From DASUPK01 sp963833375 (lineage in GTDB: Bacteria > Actinomycetota > Thermoleophilia > Solirubrobacterales > 70-9): a stretch of DNA of 64,000 bases. Made by a program: the position numbers and the translations under genes. Shown piece after piece: positions 8,420 through 17,076 of the stretch (positions within the stretch are counted from its first letter, which is position 1; each line of letters starts with the position of its first letter). The notes beneath the pieces are model-generated. The model ran no database searches, was not told the origin of the DNA, and saw only the letters and a program-made list of their open reading frames with translations. The DNA lies in NCBI GenBank assembly GCA_963833375.1, contig CAWHXR010000001.1, forward strand, positions 942,204 through 1,006,203. The letters run 5' to 3'.

Positions 8420-9505
8420 TCAGCAGCGGTGGATGGCTGCGGCGCTCTGCACCACTTGGAAGGCTGAGCCGGGAATCGCCTTGAGCTGATCGAGGTTCTC
8501 GTCGGACCAGCGCCGATCCGAGGTGCCGGAGAAGAACCAGTTCGAGCCGTTGTCCGCGACGATCAGCCCGTACCGCTTCAGGGCCGCGGCGATCGCATGC
8601 GCCGGTCCGGTGATGCCGGAGACGTCGTAGCCCGCCGCCAGGCGCAGCCGCAGCCCCATCGGCGGCGCGCTCGGGTTGTTGCTGTCGCCGGCGCAGTGCG
8701 AGGCGGGATGGACCCAGGCGTCCTGGGTCGAGTCGACGGTGACGCGGAAGGCGTGGTTGATGTGGCCGGACGCGGCTTCGTCGTAGCGGGCGAGCCCGGG
8801 GAAGATCGGCAAGCCGGCGGCATCGGCGGAGGTGAACCCCTCCGGCCGGAGAGCGGCTGAGCGCAGGTCCCAGATGACGCCCGAGTCCGCGTTCCAGTGG
8901 GGCTTGGTTGATGCGAGGGTGCTCCGCAGATGCGAGGGCGCGCGCCAGCGCGACCCGTGAGAAGTCGGAGGACCGACCCGTCTTGTGATCGCGAAGGCCC
9001 GGTAGAGCTCGTAGAGCCTGCAGCGGGCCCGATCCACGGTGAGCACGTGCCGGTCGCCGTCCGCCCCCGGCCCTCCCTCCACCAGCGACTTGAAGGGCAC
9101 GCGATAGGCGCCGTGGTCGGACTCGCCTCCGTAGGCGGTGAAGTTGACCTTGGTCCGCTTCTGCTTCTTGCCGACGACGGAGTACGGGAAGCCGTACTCG
9201 CGGGGCGAGCCGAAGTCGGGGTGGAGGAAGTCGCCGCCGTGCGCGTCGATGTAGGCGATGTAGCTGGCCGAGTTGGGATCGAGCGGCGCCGAGGAGACGT
9301 CCTGGTTCCAGGCCGACTCCTCTCCGACCGAGGGCGCGCTCGGCCCGGCGGAGGCGGCCGGGAAGACGTGACAGCCGCCCAGGGTGGGGTAGGGGCCGCG
9401 TGGCGGCTTTCCGTGATGGTGCTTCTTGGCGAGGCCGATCCCCACACCCGTCAGCATCACCGCGAGCGCCACCGCGGTTGAGATCTTCCATGGCAAGGAG
9501 CGCAT
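8420..9505 (-). CDS. membrane-anchored/secreted hypothetical protein of an actinobacterial family
   Basis: This 361-residue protein has one N-terminal signal or anchor (WKISTAVALAVMLTGVGIGLA) and a lysine/histidine stretch. The body contains LGGCHVFPA, SAWNQDVSSAPLDPNSASYIAYI, DSGVIWDLRSAALRPEGFTSADAAGLPIFPGLARYDEAASGHINHAFRVTV and WFFSGTSDRRWSDENLDQLKAI. I recognise the pattern as a conserved secreted family without a named function. The middle (about residues 165-205, TRRVGPPTSHGSRWRAPSH...) has atypical, Arg/Ser-rich composition and may be a pair of compensating frameshifts. The start is ATG 9505. Confidence 0.6.
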   Translation of the reverse strand: MRSLPWKISTAVALAVMLTGVGIGLAKKHHHGKPPRGPYPTLGGCHVFPAASAGPSAPSVGEESAWNQDVSSAPLDPNSASYIAYIDAHGGDFLHPDFGSPREYGFPYSVVGKKQKRTKVNFTAYGGESDHGAYRVPFKSLVEGGPGADGDRHVLTVDRARCRLYELYRAFAITRRVGPPTSHGSRWRAPSHLRSTLASTKPHWNADSGVIWDLRSAALRPEGFTSADAAGLPIFPGLARYDEAASGHINHAFRVTVDSTQDAWVHPASHCAGDSNNPSAPPMGLRLRLAAGYDVSGITGPAHAIAAALKRYGLIVADNGSNWFFSGTSDRRWSDENLDQLKAIPGSAFQVVQSAAAIHRC

Positions 9506-9570
9506 CGGATCGATCGTAGTCACGGTTTCGGGGGGCGGCTCAGACAGTGGATACGTGGTTTGCTTTGCAG

Positions 9571-9990
9571 GTGACCTGGCAGACCGAGGCACGAGCCGAG
9601 ACTGGTGCCGACCCGGCCCGCGTCTGGGAGCTGTGGCAGGACCCGGCCAGGTGGCCGGATTGGAACGATGAGATCAGATCGGGAACGCTGGAGGGGTCCT
9701 TTCAGGTCGGCTCCGCGGCGCTGATCAAGCCGAAGGGCTTCCCGGCGCTTCGCTTCCGCTTCGTCGCCATCGAGCCGGGCCGGCTGCTCACCTCGGAGGC
9801 CCGCCTGCCGGGTGTCCGTTTGCGTCATGACCACCTGGTCGAACGCAATGGCGAGAGAACCGTGATCTGCAATCGCATGTACCTGCTCGGTCCTGCCGCT
9901 CGGCTCTGGGGAGCGCTTTACGGTTGGCGCCTGCGCCGCTCAGTGCGCGGATTCGTCAAGCGCGAGCGCGAACTCGCCGAAGTCGCCTGA
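9571..9990 (+). CDS. SRPBCC/START-like polyketide-cyclase fold protein
   Basis: A 139-residue protein with the SRPBCC pattern: ETGADPARVWELWQDPARWPDWNDEIRSG at the N-terminus, a long beta sheet with YxxxxLPGVRLRHDHLVERNGERTVI, and the closing helix LRRSVRGFVKRERELAEVA. The fold binds hydrophobic ligands. A GTG start at 9571 matches family length; a GTG at 9547 is also in frame. No partner gene indicates a ligand. Confidence 0.7.
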   Translation: MTWQTEARAETGADPARVWELWQDPARWPDWNDEIRSGTLEGSFQVGSAALIKPKGFPALRFRFVAIEPGRLLTSEARLPGVRLRHDHLVERNGERTVICNRMYLLGPAARLWGALYGWRLRRSVRGFVKRERELAEVA

Positions 9991-10109
9991 CCGGTCGAGC
10001 TGAAACGGGGGTGGGGGTCTTGGGGACTCGCCGTCGTGCTGGTGGTGAGGATCGGGGTGACTGGCCCTCCTTCGCCGACCTCGAGGGAAGCGGTGGAGGA
10101 GGAAATGGT

Positions 10110-10128
10110 TTGCTACGCTAATTAGCAA
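10110..10128 (+). promoter_or_regulatory. probable MarR autoregulatory operator over a leaderless start
   Basis: An inverted repeat TTGCTA-N7-TAGCAA ends on the A of the MarR start codon. A TACGCT that could serve as -10 lies inside it, 9 nt from the ATG, so the transcript would start at or next to the AUG. A bound MarR dimer here would block its own promoter. This is inference from position and symmetry. Confidence 0.5.
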
Positions 10129-10574
10129 TGCGAACTATTCCGGCAGCCAACCAAGCCAGGGAGGTCCAGGAGGAGCTCGCCCCGCGCCTGCGCTGGGCGA
10201 TCACGCGAATGGCGAGGCGGCTACGCCAGGAGGCGGGGACCGACCTCGGCCCCTCGCAGGTCGCCGCGCTCGCGACGATCGAGCGACACGGCCCGCTCTC
10301 GCCGAGCGAACTCGCCGAGCGGGAGCGGATCAAGCGCCCCACCGCGACCCGGATCGTCGGCCACCTTGAGGCGGCGGGGCTGGTGGAGAGGGTCAAGGAC
10401 CCGGAGGACGGCCGCGCCTCGATCCTGAGCGCGACCGGGGAGGCAAAGACGCTGCTGAAGCGCCTGCGCGCCCGCAAGACGGCCTACCTCGCCAGACGAC
10501 TCGCCGTGATGGATGCCGAGGACCGCCGCACGCTGGAGCGCGCGGCCGAGCTGCTGGAGGGGATGCTCGAATGA
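10128..10574 (+). CDS. MarR-family transcriptional regulator
   Basis: This 148-residue winged-helix repressor has a LRWAITRMARRLRQEAG helix, DLGPSQVAALATIERHGPLSPSELAERERIKRPTATRIVGHLEAAGLVERV (HTH and wing, about 40-90) and DGRASILSATGEAKTLLKRLRA. The ATG at 10128 abuts a palindromic operator. The 3' end overlaps the next start by 4 bases (ATGA), so it is translationally coupled to the MFS exporter. This layout suggests ligand-relieved repression of drug or metabolite efflux. Confidence 0.92.
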   Translation: MRTIPAANQAREVQEELAPRLRWAITRMARRLRQEAGTDLGPSQVAALATIERHGPLSPSELAERERIKRPTATRIVGHLEAAGLVERVKDPEDGRASILSATGEAKTLLKRLRARKTAYLARRLAVMDAEDRRTLERAAELLEGMLE

Positions 10575-11809
10575 CGGAGGCGCTCGGCCGCTCCTTCGCC
10601 AGTCTCAGCATCCCGAACTTCCGCCGCTACTTCACCGGACAGCTGGTCTCGCTGTCCGGCAACTGGATGCAGATGATCGCCGAGATGTGGGTGGTGCTCT
10701 CGCTCACCGGCAGCGGCCTGGCCGTCGGCACGACCACCGCTCTCCAGTTCCTCCCGATGCTGATCTTCGGCGCCTGGGGCGGGCTGATCGCCGACCGCGT
10801 GCCGAAGCGGCGGCTGCTGCTCCTCACCCAGGGGCTGCACATGATCGCGCCGCTCTCGATGCTCGCCCTCTCCCTCGAGGGCGTGCTCGTCCCCTGGGTG
10901 GTCTTCGCCCTCGTCTTCGTCCGTGGCTGCGTCAACGCCGTCGACTATCCGACCCGCCAGGCCTTCGTGATGGAGATGGTGGGCAGCGACCGGGTGGTCA
11001 ACGCGGTCAGCCTGAACAGCGTGCTCGTCCACGGCGCGCGCGTGATCGGCCCGGCGTTCGCCGGCATCCTGATCGCGACGATCGGCGTGGAACCCTGCTT
11101 CGCGCTCAATGCGGCGAGCTTCGCCTTCATGATCTGGGTCCTCGCCGGGATGGACACCGAGCGGCTGCAGCCCTCTGAAACCGCCCCGCGAGAGCCCGGT
11201 GCGGTGCGCGCGGGCCTGCGCTACGTCCGCGGCGCGCCGGAACTCTGGATCCCCCTCGGCCTGATGGCCATCGTGGGGACTCTCGGCTACAACTTCCAGG
11301 CCGTCCTCCCGCTGCTCGCCCGCTTCACCTTCCACGGCGGTCCCGACACCTACGCTGTGCTGGTCGGCGCGATGGGACTTGGAGCGATCGTCGGCGCGCT
11401 GATCAACGGCGCTCGCGGTTCCGTCACCCCGCTGCTCCTGGTGAGCGCCGCGTTCGTCTTCGGAGTGCTCTCGCTGCTGGCGGCCGGGGCGCCCACCCTG
11501 GCCCTCGAGGTCCTCGCGCTCGCCCCACTCGGGGCGGCCACCGTGACGCTCGCCGCGAGCGTCAACTCCTCGCTCCAGCTTGCCTCGGAGCCCAGCATGC
11601 GCGGCCGGGTGATGGCCCTCTATTCGATCGTCTTCCTCGGCTCGACGGCAATCGGCGGGCCGCTCTCCGGCTGGCTCTCGCAGGCGGTCGATCCGCGAGC
11701 TGCGCTGGTGATGGCGGGGATCGCGGCGATTGTCGGCGGGCTGCTGGCGCGGGTCGCCTTCGACCGGGTGGCGCGCATTCCGGTCGACGCGTCGCCGCAT
11801 CCGGCCTAG
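10571..11809 (+). CDS. MFS transporter (MFS_3/EntS-like exporter)
   Basis: This 412-residue membrane protein has about 12 predicted hydrophobic helices. It opens with FRRYFTGQLVSLSGNWMQMIAEMWVVLSLTGSGLAVG, typical of the MFS_3/EntS efflux group. The motif-A-like loop is GGLIADRVPKRRLLL after helix 2. It overlaps marR by 4 bases, forming a classical regulator-exporter operon. It exports an unknown small molecule by proton antiport. Confidence 0.9.
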   Translation: MTEALGRSFASLSIPNFRRYFTGQLVSLSGNWMQMIAEMWVVLSLTGSGLAVGTTTALQFLPMLIFGAWGGLIADRVPKRRLLLLTQGLHMIAPLSMLALSLEGVLVPWVVFALVFVRGCVNAVDYPTRQAFVMEMVGSDRVVNAVSLNSVLVHGARVIGPAFAGILIATIGVEPCFALNAASFAFMIWVLAGMDTERLQPSETAPREPGAVRAGLRYVRGAPELWIPLGLMAIVGTLGYNFQAVLPLLARFTFHGGPDTYAVLVGAMGLGAIVGALINGARGSVTPLLLVSAAFVFGVLSLLAAGAPTLALEVLALAPLGAATVTLAASVNSSLQLASEPSMRGRVMALYSIVFLGSTAIGGPLSGWLSQAVDPRAALVMAGIAAIVGGLLARVAFDRVARIPVDASPHPA

Positions 11810-11879
11810 TGACGCGGTCGACATAGCCGGGGAAACTACGGATGGACGGAGCTGCGGCCACTGATTAGAGTGCGCCGCC

Positions 11880-13238
11880 ATGGCGGACCTCTCAGGGCTC
11901 TCAATCCGCGGGCGGGTGGCCACCGCAAGCGACTCCGACTGGGACGAGGCGCGGCAGGCCTGGAACCTGGCTGCGGACCAGCAGCCGTCAGCGGTCGCCT
12001 TCGTGGAGAGCGCGGATGACGTCGCGAAGGTGGTCACGTTCGCGCGGGAGAACGATCTGAAGGTGGCGGGCCAGGGCACCGGTCACGGAGCGGTGGCGCT
12101 CGGGCCACTCGACGACGTGGTCTTGATCAAGACCGAGCGCATGCGCGGCGTCGAGATCGAGGAGAACAAGGCGCGCGCCGAGGCGGGGGCGCTCGCTCTG
12201 GACGTGGGCCAGGCCGCGTTCGACACGGGACAATCCTCCATGCCTGGCACCTCCCCCAACGTGGGCGTGGTGGGGTACACGCTCGGCGGTGGGCTGAGCT
12301 GGTTCGGTCGCAAGCACGGGTGGGCCTGCAACAGGGTGACCGCCATCGAGCTGGTGACGGCCAACGGGGAGGCACACACGGTCGACGCGGGGAGCGATCC
12401 GGACCTCTTCTGGGCGCTGCGCGGGGGCGGGGGCGGCTACGCGATCGTCACCGCGCTCCATGTCGAGCTGCTGCCGATCTCAGAGGCATACGCGGGCGCC
12501 CTGCTGTTCCCGGCCGAGGTCGGAGCGGACGGTGTGCGCAGCTATCGCGACTGGACCGCAAGCGCACCCGAGGAGGTCAGCAGCATGATGCGCCTCCTCC
12601 ACCTGCCGCCGATTCCCGACGTCCCGGAGCCGCTCCGGGGCCAGAAGCTGCTGGCGATCACCGCGGCCTGCATCGGCAGCCAGGAGGAGGGGGAGAAGAC
12701 GATTGCGCCTCTGCGCGAGATCGGCGAGCCGGTGATGGACACCTTCGCACAGGTCCCGACTCCGGCGCTCAGCCAGATCGCCATGGACCCCGAGCCGCCT
12801 GTGCCCGGTCTCGGCCACCACGCGATCCTCAACGAGGTCCCCGATGACGCGATCGACGCCTTCGTCGGCGTCGCCGGTCCGGAGTCGGGCTCGCCGCTTC
12901 TGCTCGCGGAGCTCCGCCATCTCGGAGGCGCCCTGGCGCGTCCGGCCGAGAACGGCGGCGCGCTGGACAAGCTCGACGCCGAATTCGCGATGCTCGGGCT
13001 CGGCATGCTGATGGACCCGGCGATGCGAGAGCCCATCGAATCCCACCTGGACAAGCTCACGGATGCGATGAAGCCATGGACGGCGCCAGGCGGCTACTTC
13101 AACTACGCCGAGCGACCCTGCGACGTCGACGCGATCCTGCCGGAGGAGACGTGCAAGCGTCTCGCTCACATAAAGCGGAGCTGGGACCCCGACGGGCTCA
13201 TCGTGGCGAATCACCTGGTCGCACTGGAGCCGGCGTAG
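11880..13238 (+). CDS. FAD-binding oxidoreductase, berberine-bridge/PCMH type
   Basis: A 452-residue flavoprotein with a PCMH-type FAD domain at about 35-205: VAFVESADDVAKVVTFARENDLKVAGQGTGHG, GTSPNVGVVGYTLGGGLSWFGRKHG and DLFWALRGGGGGYAIVT. A substrate domain follows, with a C-terminal BBE segment (YFNYAERPCD ... LAHIKRSWDPDGLIVANH). The His of GTGHGAVAL is the usual site of covalent 8-alpha-histidyl FAD. It oxidises alcohol, sugar or ring substrates with O2; the substrate is not predictable. Its 3' end overlaps the convergent hydrolase gene by 41 bases. Confidence 0.9.
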   Translation: MADLSGLSIRGRVATASDSDWDEARQAWNLAADQQPSAVAFVESADDVAKVVTFARENDLKVAGQGTGHGAVALGPLDDVVLIKTERMRGVEIEENKARAEAGALALDVGQAAFDTGQSSMPGTSPNVGVVGYTLGGGLSWFGRKHGWACNRVTAIELVTANGEAHTVDAGSDPDLFWALRGGGGGYAIVTALHVELLPISEAYAGALLFPAEVGADGVRSYRDWTASAPEEVSSMMRLLHLPPIPDVPEPLRGQKLLAITAACIGSQEEGEKTIAPLREIGEPVMDTFAQVPTPALSQIAMDPEPPVPGLGHHAILNEVPDDAIDAFVGVAGPESGSPLLLAELRHLGGALARPAENGGALDKLDAEFAMLGLGMLMDPAMREPIESHLDKLTDAMKPWTAPGGYFNYAERPCDVDAILPEETCKRLAHIKRSWDPDGLIVANHLVALEPA

Positions 13239-14181
13239 GTCCCGGCCGCTGGCGTCGCGGCGAGCGCGCGCCGACGATCTGCCCCCACTCGGAGTCCTCG
13301 ATCAGACCAGGCTCGGTCGAGTCGAGCCAGTCGAGCAGGGCGTCGCTCAGCCCCTCCGGATCCTCGAGGTTGGGGAAGTGTGCTGCCCGCCGCAGCGTGA
13401 CGAAGCGGCTGTTGGGGATGCGCTCGTGCGCGGCGAGCCCATGGCGCATCGGGATGGTGTTGTCGCGCTCGCCCCAGACGATCAGGGTGGGGAGCTCGCC
13501 GAGCAGATAGAGCCGGTCCATGGCGCTGACGTGTTGGCCGCGCACGTCGATCACCGAGCGCAGCGTCTGCAAGAACGCTCGGCGGGCCGCGGCCTGCTGC
13601 AGCGGCCGCACGGCACGGGCCACCGCCTGGAGGTAGACGCCCTTGCGGTTGCCGCGCGCCCTCATCCGCTCGCCCGCCTGGTCGATCGAGGCTCGCACCC
13701 GGCGGTTGGCGACCAGCCAGATCCCGGCTGCCGCGCCCGGAAGCGCGGCGCCGCGAAGCATCGGGCTCACATCGTGGCCGAGGCCGCCGCTGGAGATCAG
13801 GGCGAGGCGCTCGACTCGCTGGGGGAACTGGTAGAAGAACTGCATTGCGACCCCGCCGCCCAAGGAGTGGCCCACGACGGTGGCGCGGTCGATCCCGATG
13901 GTGGTGAGCAGGTCCCGGATGCTGCATGCGTGCGCGCCCAGGGAGTAGTCGCCGCGCACCGCGGCCGAGTCGCCATGGCCGAGCAGGTCGGGCGCGACCA
14001 CCGTGTAGCGATCGGCCAGCCGGAGTGCGACCCTCTCCCAGTGGCGGGAGGAGTTGACCATCCCGTGGATCAGGACGACCGGGGGCCCGTCGCCGGCGAT
14101 CCGGTAGATGACGCGGTGGCCATGGAGCTCGATCTCCCACTCGTCGAAGATCAGCCCTGAAGGCGGGCCCCCTGGGGTCAT
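13198..14181 (-). CDS. alpha/beta-fold hydrolase
   Basis: This 327-residue serine hydrolase has the oxyanion region VVLIHGMVNSSRHWERV, the nucleophile elbow GHSLGGG (Ser about 113), the acid in VWGERDNTIPM and the catalytic His in RRAAHFPNLEDPEGL. It resembles epoxide-hydrolase/haloperoxidase-like enzymes. The last about 40 residues (RSPRRQRPGPTPAPVRPGDSPR) are disordered and lie over the 3' end of the convergent FAD oxidoreductase gene. Substrate unknown. Confidence 0.88.
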   Translation of the reverse strand: MTPGGPPSGLIFDEWEIELHGHRVIYRIAGDGPPVVLIHGMVNSSRHWERVALRLADRYTVVAPDLLGHGDSAAVRGDYSLGAHACSIRDLLTTIGIDRATVVGHSLGGGVAMQFFYQFPQRVERLALISSGGLGHDVSPMLRGAALPGAAAGIWLVANRRVRASIDQAGERMRARGNRKGVYLQAVARAVRPLQQAAARRAFLQTLRSVIDVRGQHVSAMDRLYLLGELPTLIVWGERDNTIPMRHGLAAHERIPNSRFVTLRRAAHFPNLEDPEGLSDALLDWLDSTEPGLIEDSEWGQIVGARSPRRQRPGPTPAPVRPGDSPR

Positions 14182-14223
14182 TGACTCACCCTAGAGGAAC
14201 GGACGAATCCACCCCGAGCGAAG

Positions 14224-14255
14224 ACCGACCGCCATCCATGGCGGCCGGTCTTTAC
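14224..14255. terminator. hairpin terminator between the hydrolase and the ppx region
   Basis: A long stem (GACCGaCCGCCAT / ATGGCGGcCGGTC) with a 2-nt loop is followed on the plus strand by TTT. It is GC-rich and perfect apart from one mismatch. It sits just upstream of the minus-strand hydrolase gene, so it would stop plus-strand transcription. Confidence 0.55.
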
Positions 14256-14501
14256 AAATAGGCCCCGTCAGGACGGGCAGGGGTACGTCTCGGGGGCCTT
14301 ACTTGGGGGGTATGTAGTGGATCCAGGCGACGGGAGGCGCCTTGCGGCAAACGCCTGGGTCCTATGAGCCGAGAGGCGGTGGTGGGCGTCCGGCCCAGCA
14401 CCAATTCTCCCGACCCAGGGAGTATCGATCCAGGCCTGGGGTTAGGCAATACCGAAAACTGGGGTGATCAGCCCGATCGCTACGAAGTGGCCAAAGGGCC
14501 G
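14256..14501. other. 246-base gene-free, GC-rich structured spacer
   Basis: No convincing reading frame. Several local inverted repeats are visible, for example around AGGCCCCG/CGGGGGCCT and the paired CCAGGC/GCCTGG blocks, and GATCCAGGC occurs twice. It could hold a small RNA, but I could not match it to tmRNA, RNase P, SRP, 6S or a known riboswitch. Confidence 0.3.
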
Positions 14502-15434
14502 TCAGGCCGGCGCCATCGCGGCGGAGAGAGCCGAGCCGTGGAGGATGTCGAGCTCGGAGACCTCGATCTCCTCGAGGCCGAAGGCCCTCATCACCTGAAC
14601 CAGGATCACGGTGCCGGCGACGATCGTCGGGGCGCGTCCCGGATGGAGCCCGGGCACGCGCAGGCGCTCGGCGAGCGGCATTGACGAAAGCCGGCTGAGC
14701 ATGCGCTGGATCGGCTGAAGGCCCAAGCGGTAGCCGTGGACGCGCCCGGGGTCGTACGGCTCGAGCTTCTGGTCTATCGCGGCCAGAGACGTCGGGGTGC
14801 CGGCGACGCCGATCGCCCGCACCGGCTTTCCCGGCTCGGCCTCGATCGCCCGCTCGATCAGGTTGCGGATGTCGGCCGCGAGATCCTCGAGCTCGTGGGG
14901 GTGGGGCGGATCCGAGGTCAGATGGCGCTCGGACTGGCGGATGGTCCCGGCCTGCATCGAGGCATGGAAGCCGACCTCGCTGCCGGAACCGACGATCAGC
15001 TCGGTCGATCCGCCGCCGATGTCGAATACCAGGGTCGTCTCTTCCTCGGTGGGGCGGTGAGAGGTCGCGCCGAGATAGGTGAGGCGGGCCTCCTCCTCGC
15101 CCGTCAGCAGGCGCGCGTCGAGGTCGAAGCGCTCGCGCAGCTCCGCGATGAAGGCCTCGCCGTTGACCGCGTCACGGACCGCGCTGGTCGCGATCGACAT
15201 CACTCGCTCGGCGCCCATCTCCTCGTAGCGCGCCTTGTAGTCCGCGATCACCGAGCAGACGTCCTCGACGGCCTCCGAGCAGATCAGGCCGGTGTGGTCG
15301 ACGCCCCGGCCCATGTTGGTCACCGTGGTTCGACGCTCGACCTCGCTGACGCCCGTCCCGTCGACATCGGCGATCAGCAGCCGGGTGGAGTTCGTGCCGA
15401 TGTCGATGACGGCGACGCGCATCGCGGCAGTCAT
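14502..15434 (-). CDS. ppx: Ppx/GppA exopolyphosphatase
   Basis: This 310-residue actin-fold phosphatase degrades polyphosphate from the end and/or converts pppGpp to ppGpp. The phosphate-binding motifs are VAVIDIGTNSTRLLIADV at the N-terminus and VFDIGGGSTELIVG at about 140. SIATSAVRDA and GVAGTPTSLAAI are also conserved. It is the short single-module form that ends after the catalytic domains. ATG 15434 (2 nt after GGAGGAC) is preferred; ATG 15422 is the alternative. Confidence 0.93.
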   Translation of the reverse strand: MTAAMRVAVIDIGTNSTRLLIADVDGTGVSEVERRTTVTNMGRGVDHTGLICSEAVEDVCSVIADYKARYEEMGAERVMSIATSAVRDAVNGEAFIAELRERFDLDARLLTGEEEARLTYLGATSHRPTEEETTLVFDIGGGSTELIVGSGSEVGFHASMQAGTIRQSERHLTSDPPHPHELEDLAADIRNLIERAIEAEPGKPVRAIGVAGTPTSLAAIDQKLEPYDPGRVHGYRLGLQPIQRMLSRLSSMPLAERLRVPGLHPGRAPTIVAGTVILVQVMRAFGLEEIEVSELDILHGSALSAAMAPA

Positions 15435-15610
15435 GTCCTCCGATCCCCCGTCACCGCGAGGCATCGTAGCGACGAGTGTTTGACTGCGGGATGCCCACGC
15501 TTCGCTGACGCGTCCGCTGAATCCGGACGGCCTGTGCGCGGCCATCCGGCTGGCACCGCCCCCGTTTCCATGTCGCCGGGCATACCCACCTGACGCCCGG
15601 CAACCCAAAT

Positions 15611-16147
15611 TCAGCCCCGGTAGCCGAAGAGCGCCGTGTAGGTAGCCATGCCGGGGCCGTCGGCGCCTCGCGGGGAACCCGGCGCCACGCCCACCCCGAT
15701 GTCCCGCCAGCGCGGGGAGAGCAGGATGTCGCGGTGCTCGGCGCTGCCCATCCAGTCGCGGACTATGGCCCGCGGGCTGCCCGCCGACGAGGTACCCCAG
15801 GCGAGGCTCTCCCCGATACCCCAGGTGCGCGTGCCGTTCATGTAGCCGGCCGCCGCCGCCCGGGACTCGGGGGTCCCATCGCCCTCGTGGGAGAAGAAGT
15901 TCGAGGCGTCCATCGCCTCCGAGTGCTGCTGGGCGGCCACCCCCAAGGGCACATTGCCCCTCACCGGGTGGAGGCCGTGATGCCGCCGCCGGTGGTTGAT
16001 CAGGCAGGTCATGGCTCGCCTCGCCTGGTCGGGGCTCTGTGCTCCGGCGGCCCGGTTTCCACCCGGGCAGGCGCCTGCGGAGGCGGCGCTAAATGCGGCG
16101 AACAGCGCCGCAGTCGCGAGCGACGTGGCTGAGATCGTCTTCCGCAT
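15611..16147 (-). CDS. secreted CAP/SCP-like domain protein
   Basis: A 178-residue protein with a signal peptide (SATSLATAALFAAFSAASAGA) followed by a CAP domain. Conserved segments are CLINHRRRHHGLHPV, HSEAMDASNFFSHEG, GESLAWGTSS and WMGSAEHRDILLSPRWRDIGVGVA; the cavity His and Glu residues are present. It acts outside the membrane, probably at the cell wall. A c-di-AMP riboswitch precedes it, matching the known use of this riboswitch in actinobacteria to control cell-wall remodelling proteins. Confidence 0.88.
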   Translation of the reverse strand: MRKTISATSLATAALFAAFSAASAGACPGGNRAAGAQSPDQARRAMTCLINHRRRHHGLHPVRGNVPLGVAAQQHSEAMDASNFFSHEGDGTPESRAAAAGYMNGTRTWGIGESLAWGTSSAGSPRAIVRDWMGSAEHRDILLSPRWRDIGVGVAPGSPRGADGPGMATYTALFGYRG

Positions 16148-16161
16148 CCGGGACCTCTCTC

Positions 16162-16298
16162 TCGGTTTCGCTTCCGGAGTTAGCTGTCGGGCTTGCGCGG
16201 AAAGAGTCGCGCTATGCCTGGTTAGGCAATTCGCCCCAAAGGAACTGGGTCCCCCGGCCGCCGGCCCATTCCCGGCCGGCGATTAAGCAGGTCATGAC
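16162..16298 (-). ncRNA. c-di-AMP (ydaO/yuaA-type) riboswitch
   Basis: Read on the minus strand, the 5' region of the CAP gene carries the conserved blocks of the ydaO element in order: CTGCTTAATC, CGGGGGACCCAG, TTTGGGGCGAAT, GCGCGACTC and CCGACAGCTAACTCCGGAAG. These match the B. subtilis ydaO landmarks (GCGGGGGACCCAA, GGGGUGAAUC, CGUCAGCUAACCUCGUAAGCG) as I recall them. High c-di-AMP normally turns expression off. A covariance-model search with RF00379 would confirm it. Confidence 0.85.
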
Positions 16299-16374
16299 GG
16301 GCCGCAAAGTAGCAGGCACCCCGGAGCGCACCCGTTTGCGATCCCCAATTTCCGCGGTAAACTGAGCGAACCGA

Positions 16375-16448
<74 letters not shown>

Positions 16449-16455
16449 CTCCATG

Positions 16456-16484
16456 AAGCCCCTGCTAACGCGGGGGTTTCGTGC
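16456..16484 (+). terminator. terminator after tRNA-fMet
   Basis: CCCCTGC-TAAC-GCGGGGG followed by TTTC begins about 10 bases after the tRNA, the usual spacing for a tRNA terminator. Confidence 0.7.
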
Positions 16485-16558
16485 TTCTCGTATCCAGTCA
16501 ACTAGACACCGGCGGGCACCAAGCGGGCACCCTTTGCATGACCGGTGCGGCCCGGACA

Positions 16559-16762
16559 ATGGGTCGCATGACCAAGGCTGGGGACAACCGGTATCTCGCG
16601 CCAAGCGAGGTCCCGCATCTACTGAACGTGAGCATGTCGAGCGTCTATCGGGCTTGCGAGGAAGGAACCGTGCCGCACGTCCAGCTGCGACCGAACGGCG
16701 CCCTGCGGATTCCCGCATCGGCGCTGCGACGGACGAACACGGAGGGCGCAGAGAGACGATGA
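16559..16762 (+). CDS. excisionase-like helix-turn-helix protein
   Basis: About 67 residues, alternatively 64 from ATG 16568. The core LAPSEVPHLLNVSMSSVYRACEEGTVPHVQLRPNGALRIPASAL is the HTH_17/excisionase MerR-like fold that bends DNA. It is the first of three genes with overlapping stop/start codons. The position next to a tRNA gene suggests a remnant of an integrative element, although no integrase is present. It could also be a plain regulator. Confidence 0.7.
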   Translation: MGRMTKAGDNRYLAPSEVPHLLNVSMSSVYRACEEGTVPHVQLRPNGALRIPASALRRTNTEGAERR

Positions 16763-17076
16763 GCATAGGAACCGAAACCGCGGCGCTCGGGCCACTGAGC
16801 CGACGGCGTGACGTCCTGAATGGCGAAGGGATGTTGCGGCCCACAAGGCGGATCAGCTGGCGCGGCGAGGTCTTTGATCCGGCGAGGACTCGCGTAGCCC
16901 CGGATCATCCCGTGGCCAGCCAGTTCCCCGACCACTTCGAGCCCGCCTACGCCAAGGAGAGTGGCGTCGAGGTACTCCGGTTCATGGAGGCTCGGGCAGC
17001 GCGCCGACGCCGCAGCGCACCGGTCTGGCCGCTCGGCGAGAGCGAGGAGGCGGACGAGAGCTGGAGGCTCGACTAG
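16759..17076 (+). CDS. hypothetical protein in excisionase operon
   Basis: A 105-residue, charged protein with no recognised family. It starts at an ATGA overlap with the excisionase stop, so it is translationally coupled. It contains a central ISWRGEVFDPARTRVAPDHPVASQFPDHFEPAY segment and an acidic end (GESEEADESWRLD). The PDHFEPAY part is vaguely like short proteins of actinobacterial mobile elements; no function is assigned. Confidence 0.5.
   Translation: MSIGTETAALGPLSRRRDVLNGEGMLRPTRRISWRGEVFDPARTRVAPDHPVASQFPDHFEPAYAKESGVEVLRFMEARAARRRRSAPVWPLGESEEADESWRLD

Noticed and set aside
14256..14501. Known structured RNA (tmRNA, RNase P, SRP, 6S or riboswitch)
   Set aside because: Hairpins are visible, but none of the conserved sequence blocks of these RNAs could be matched.
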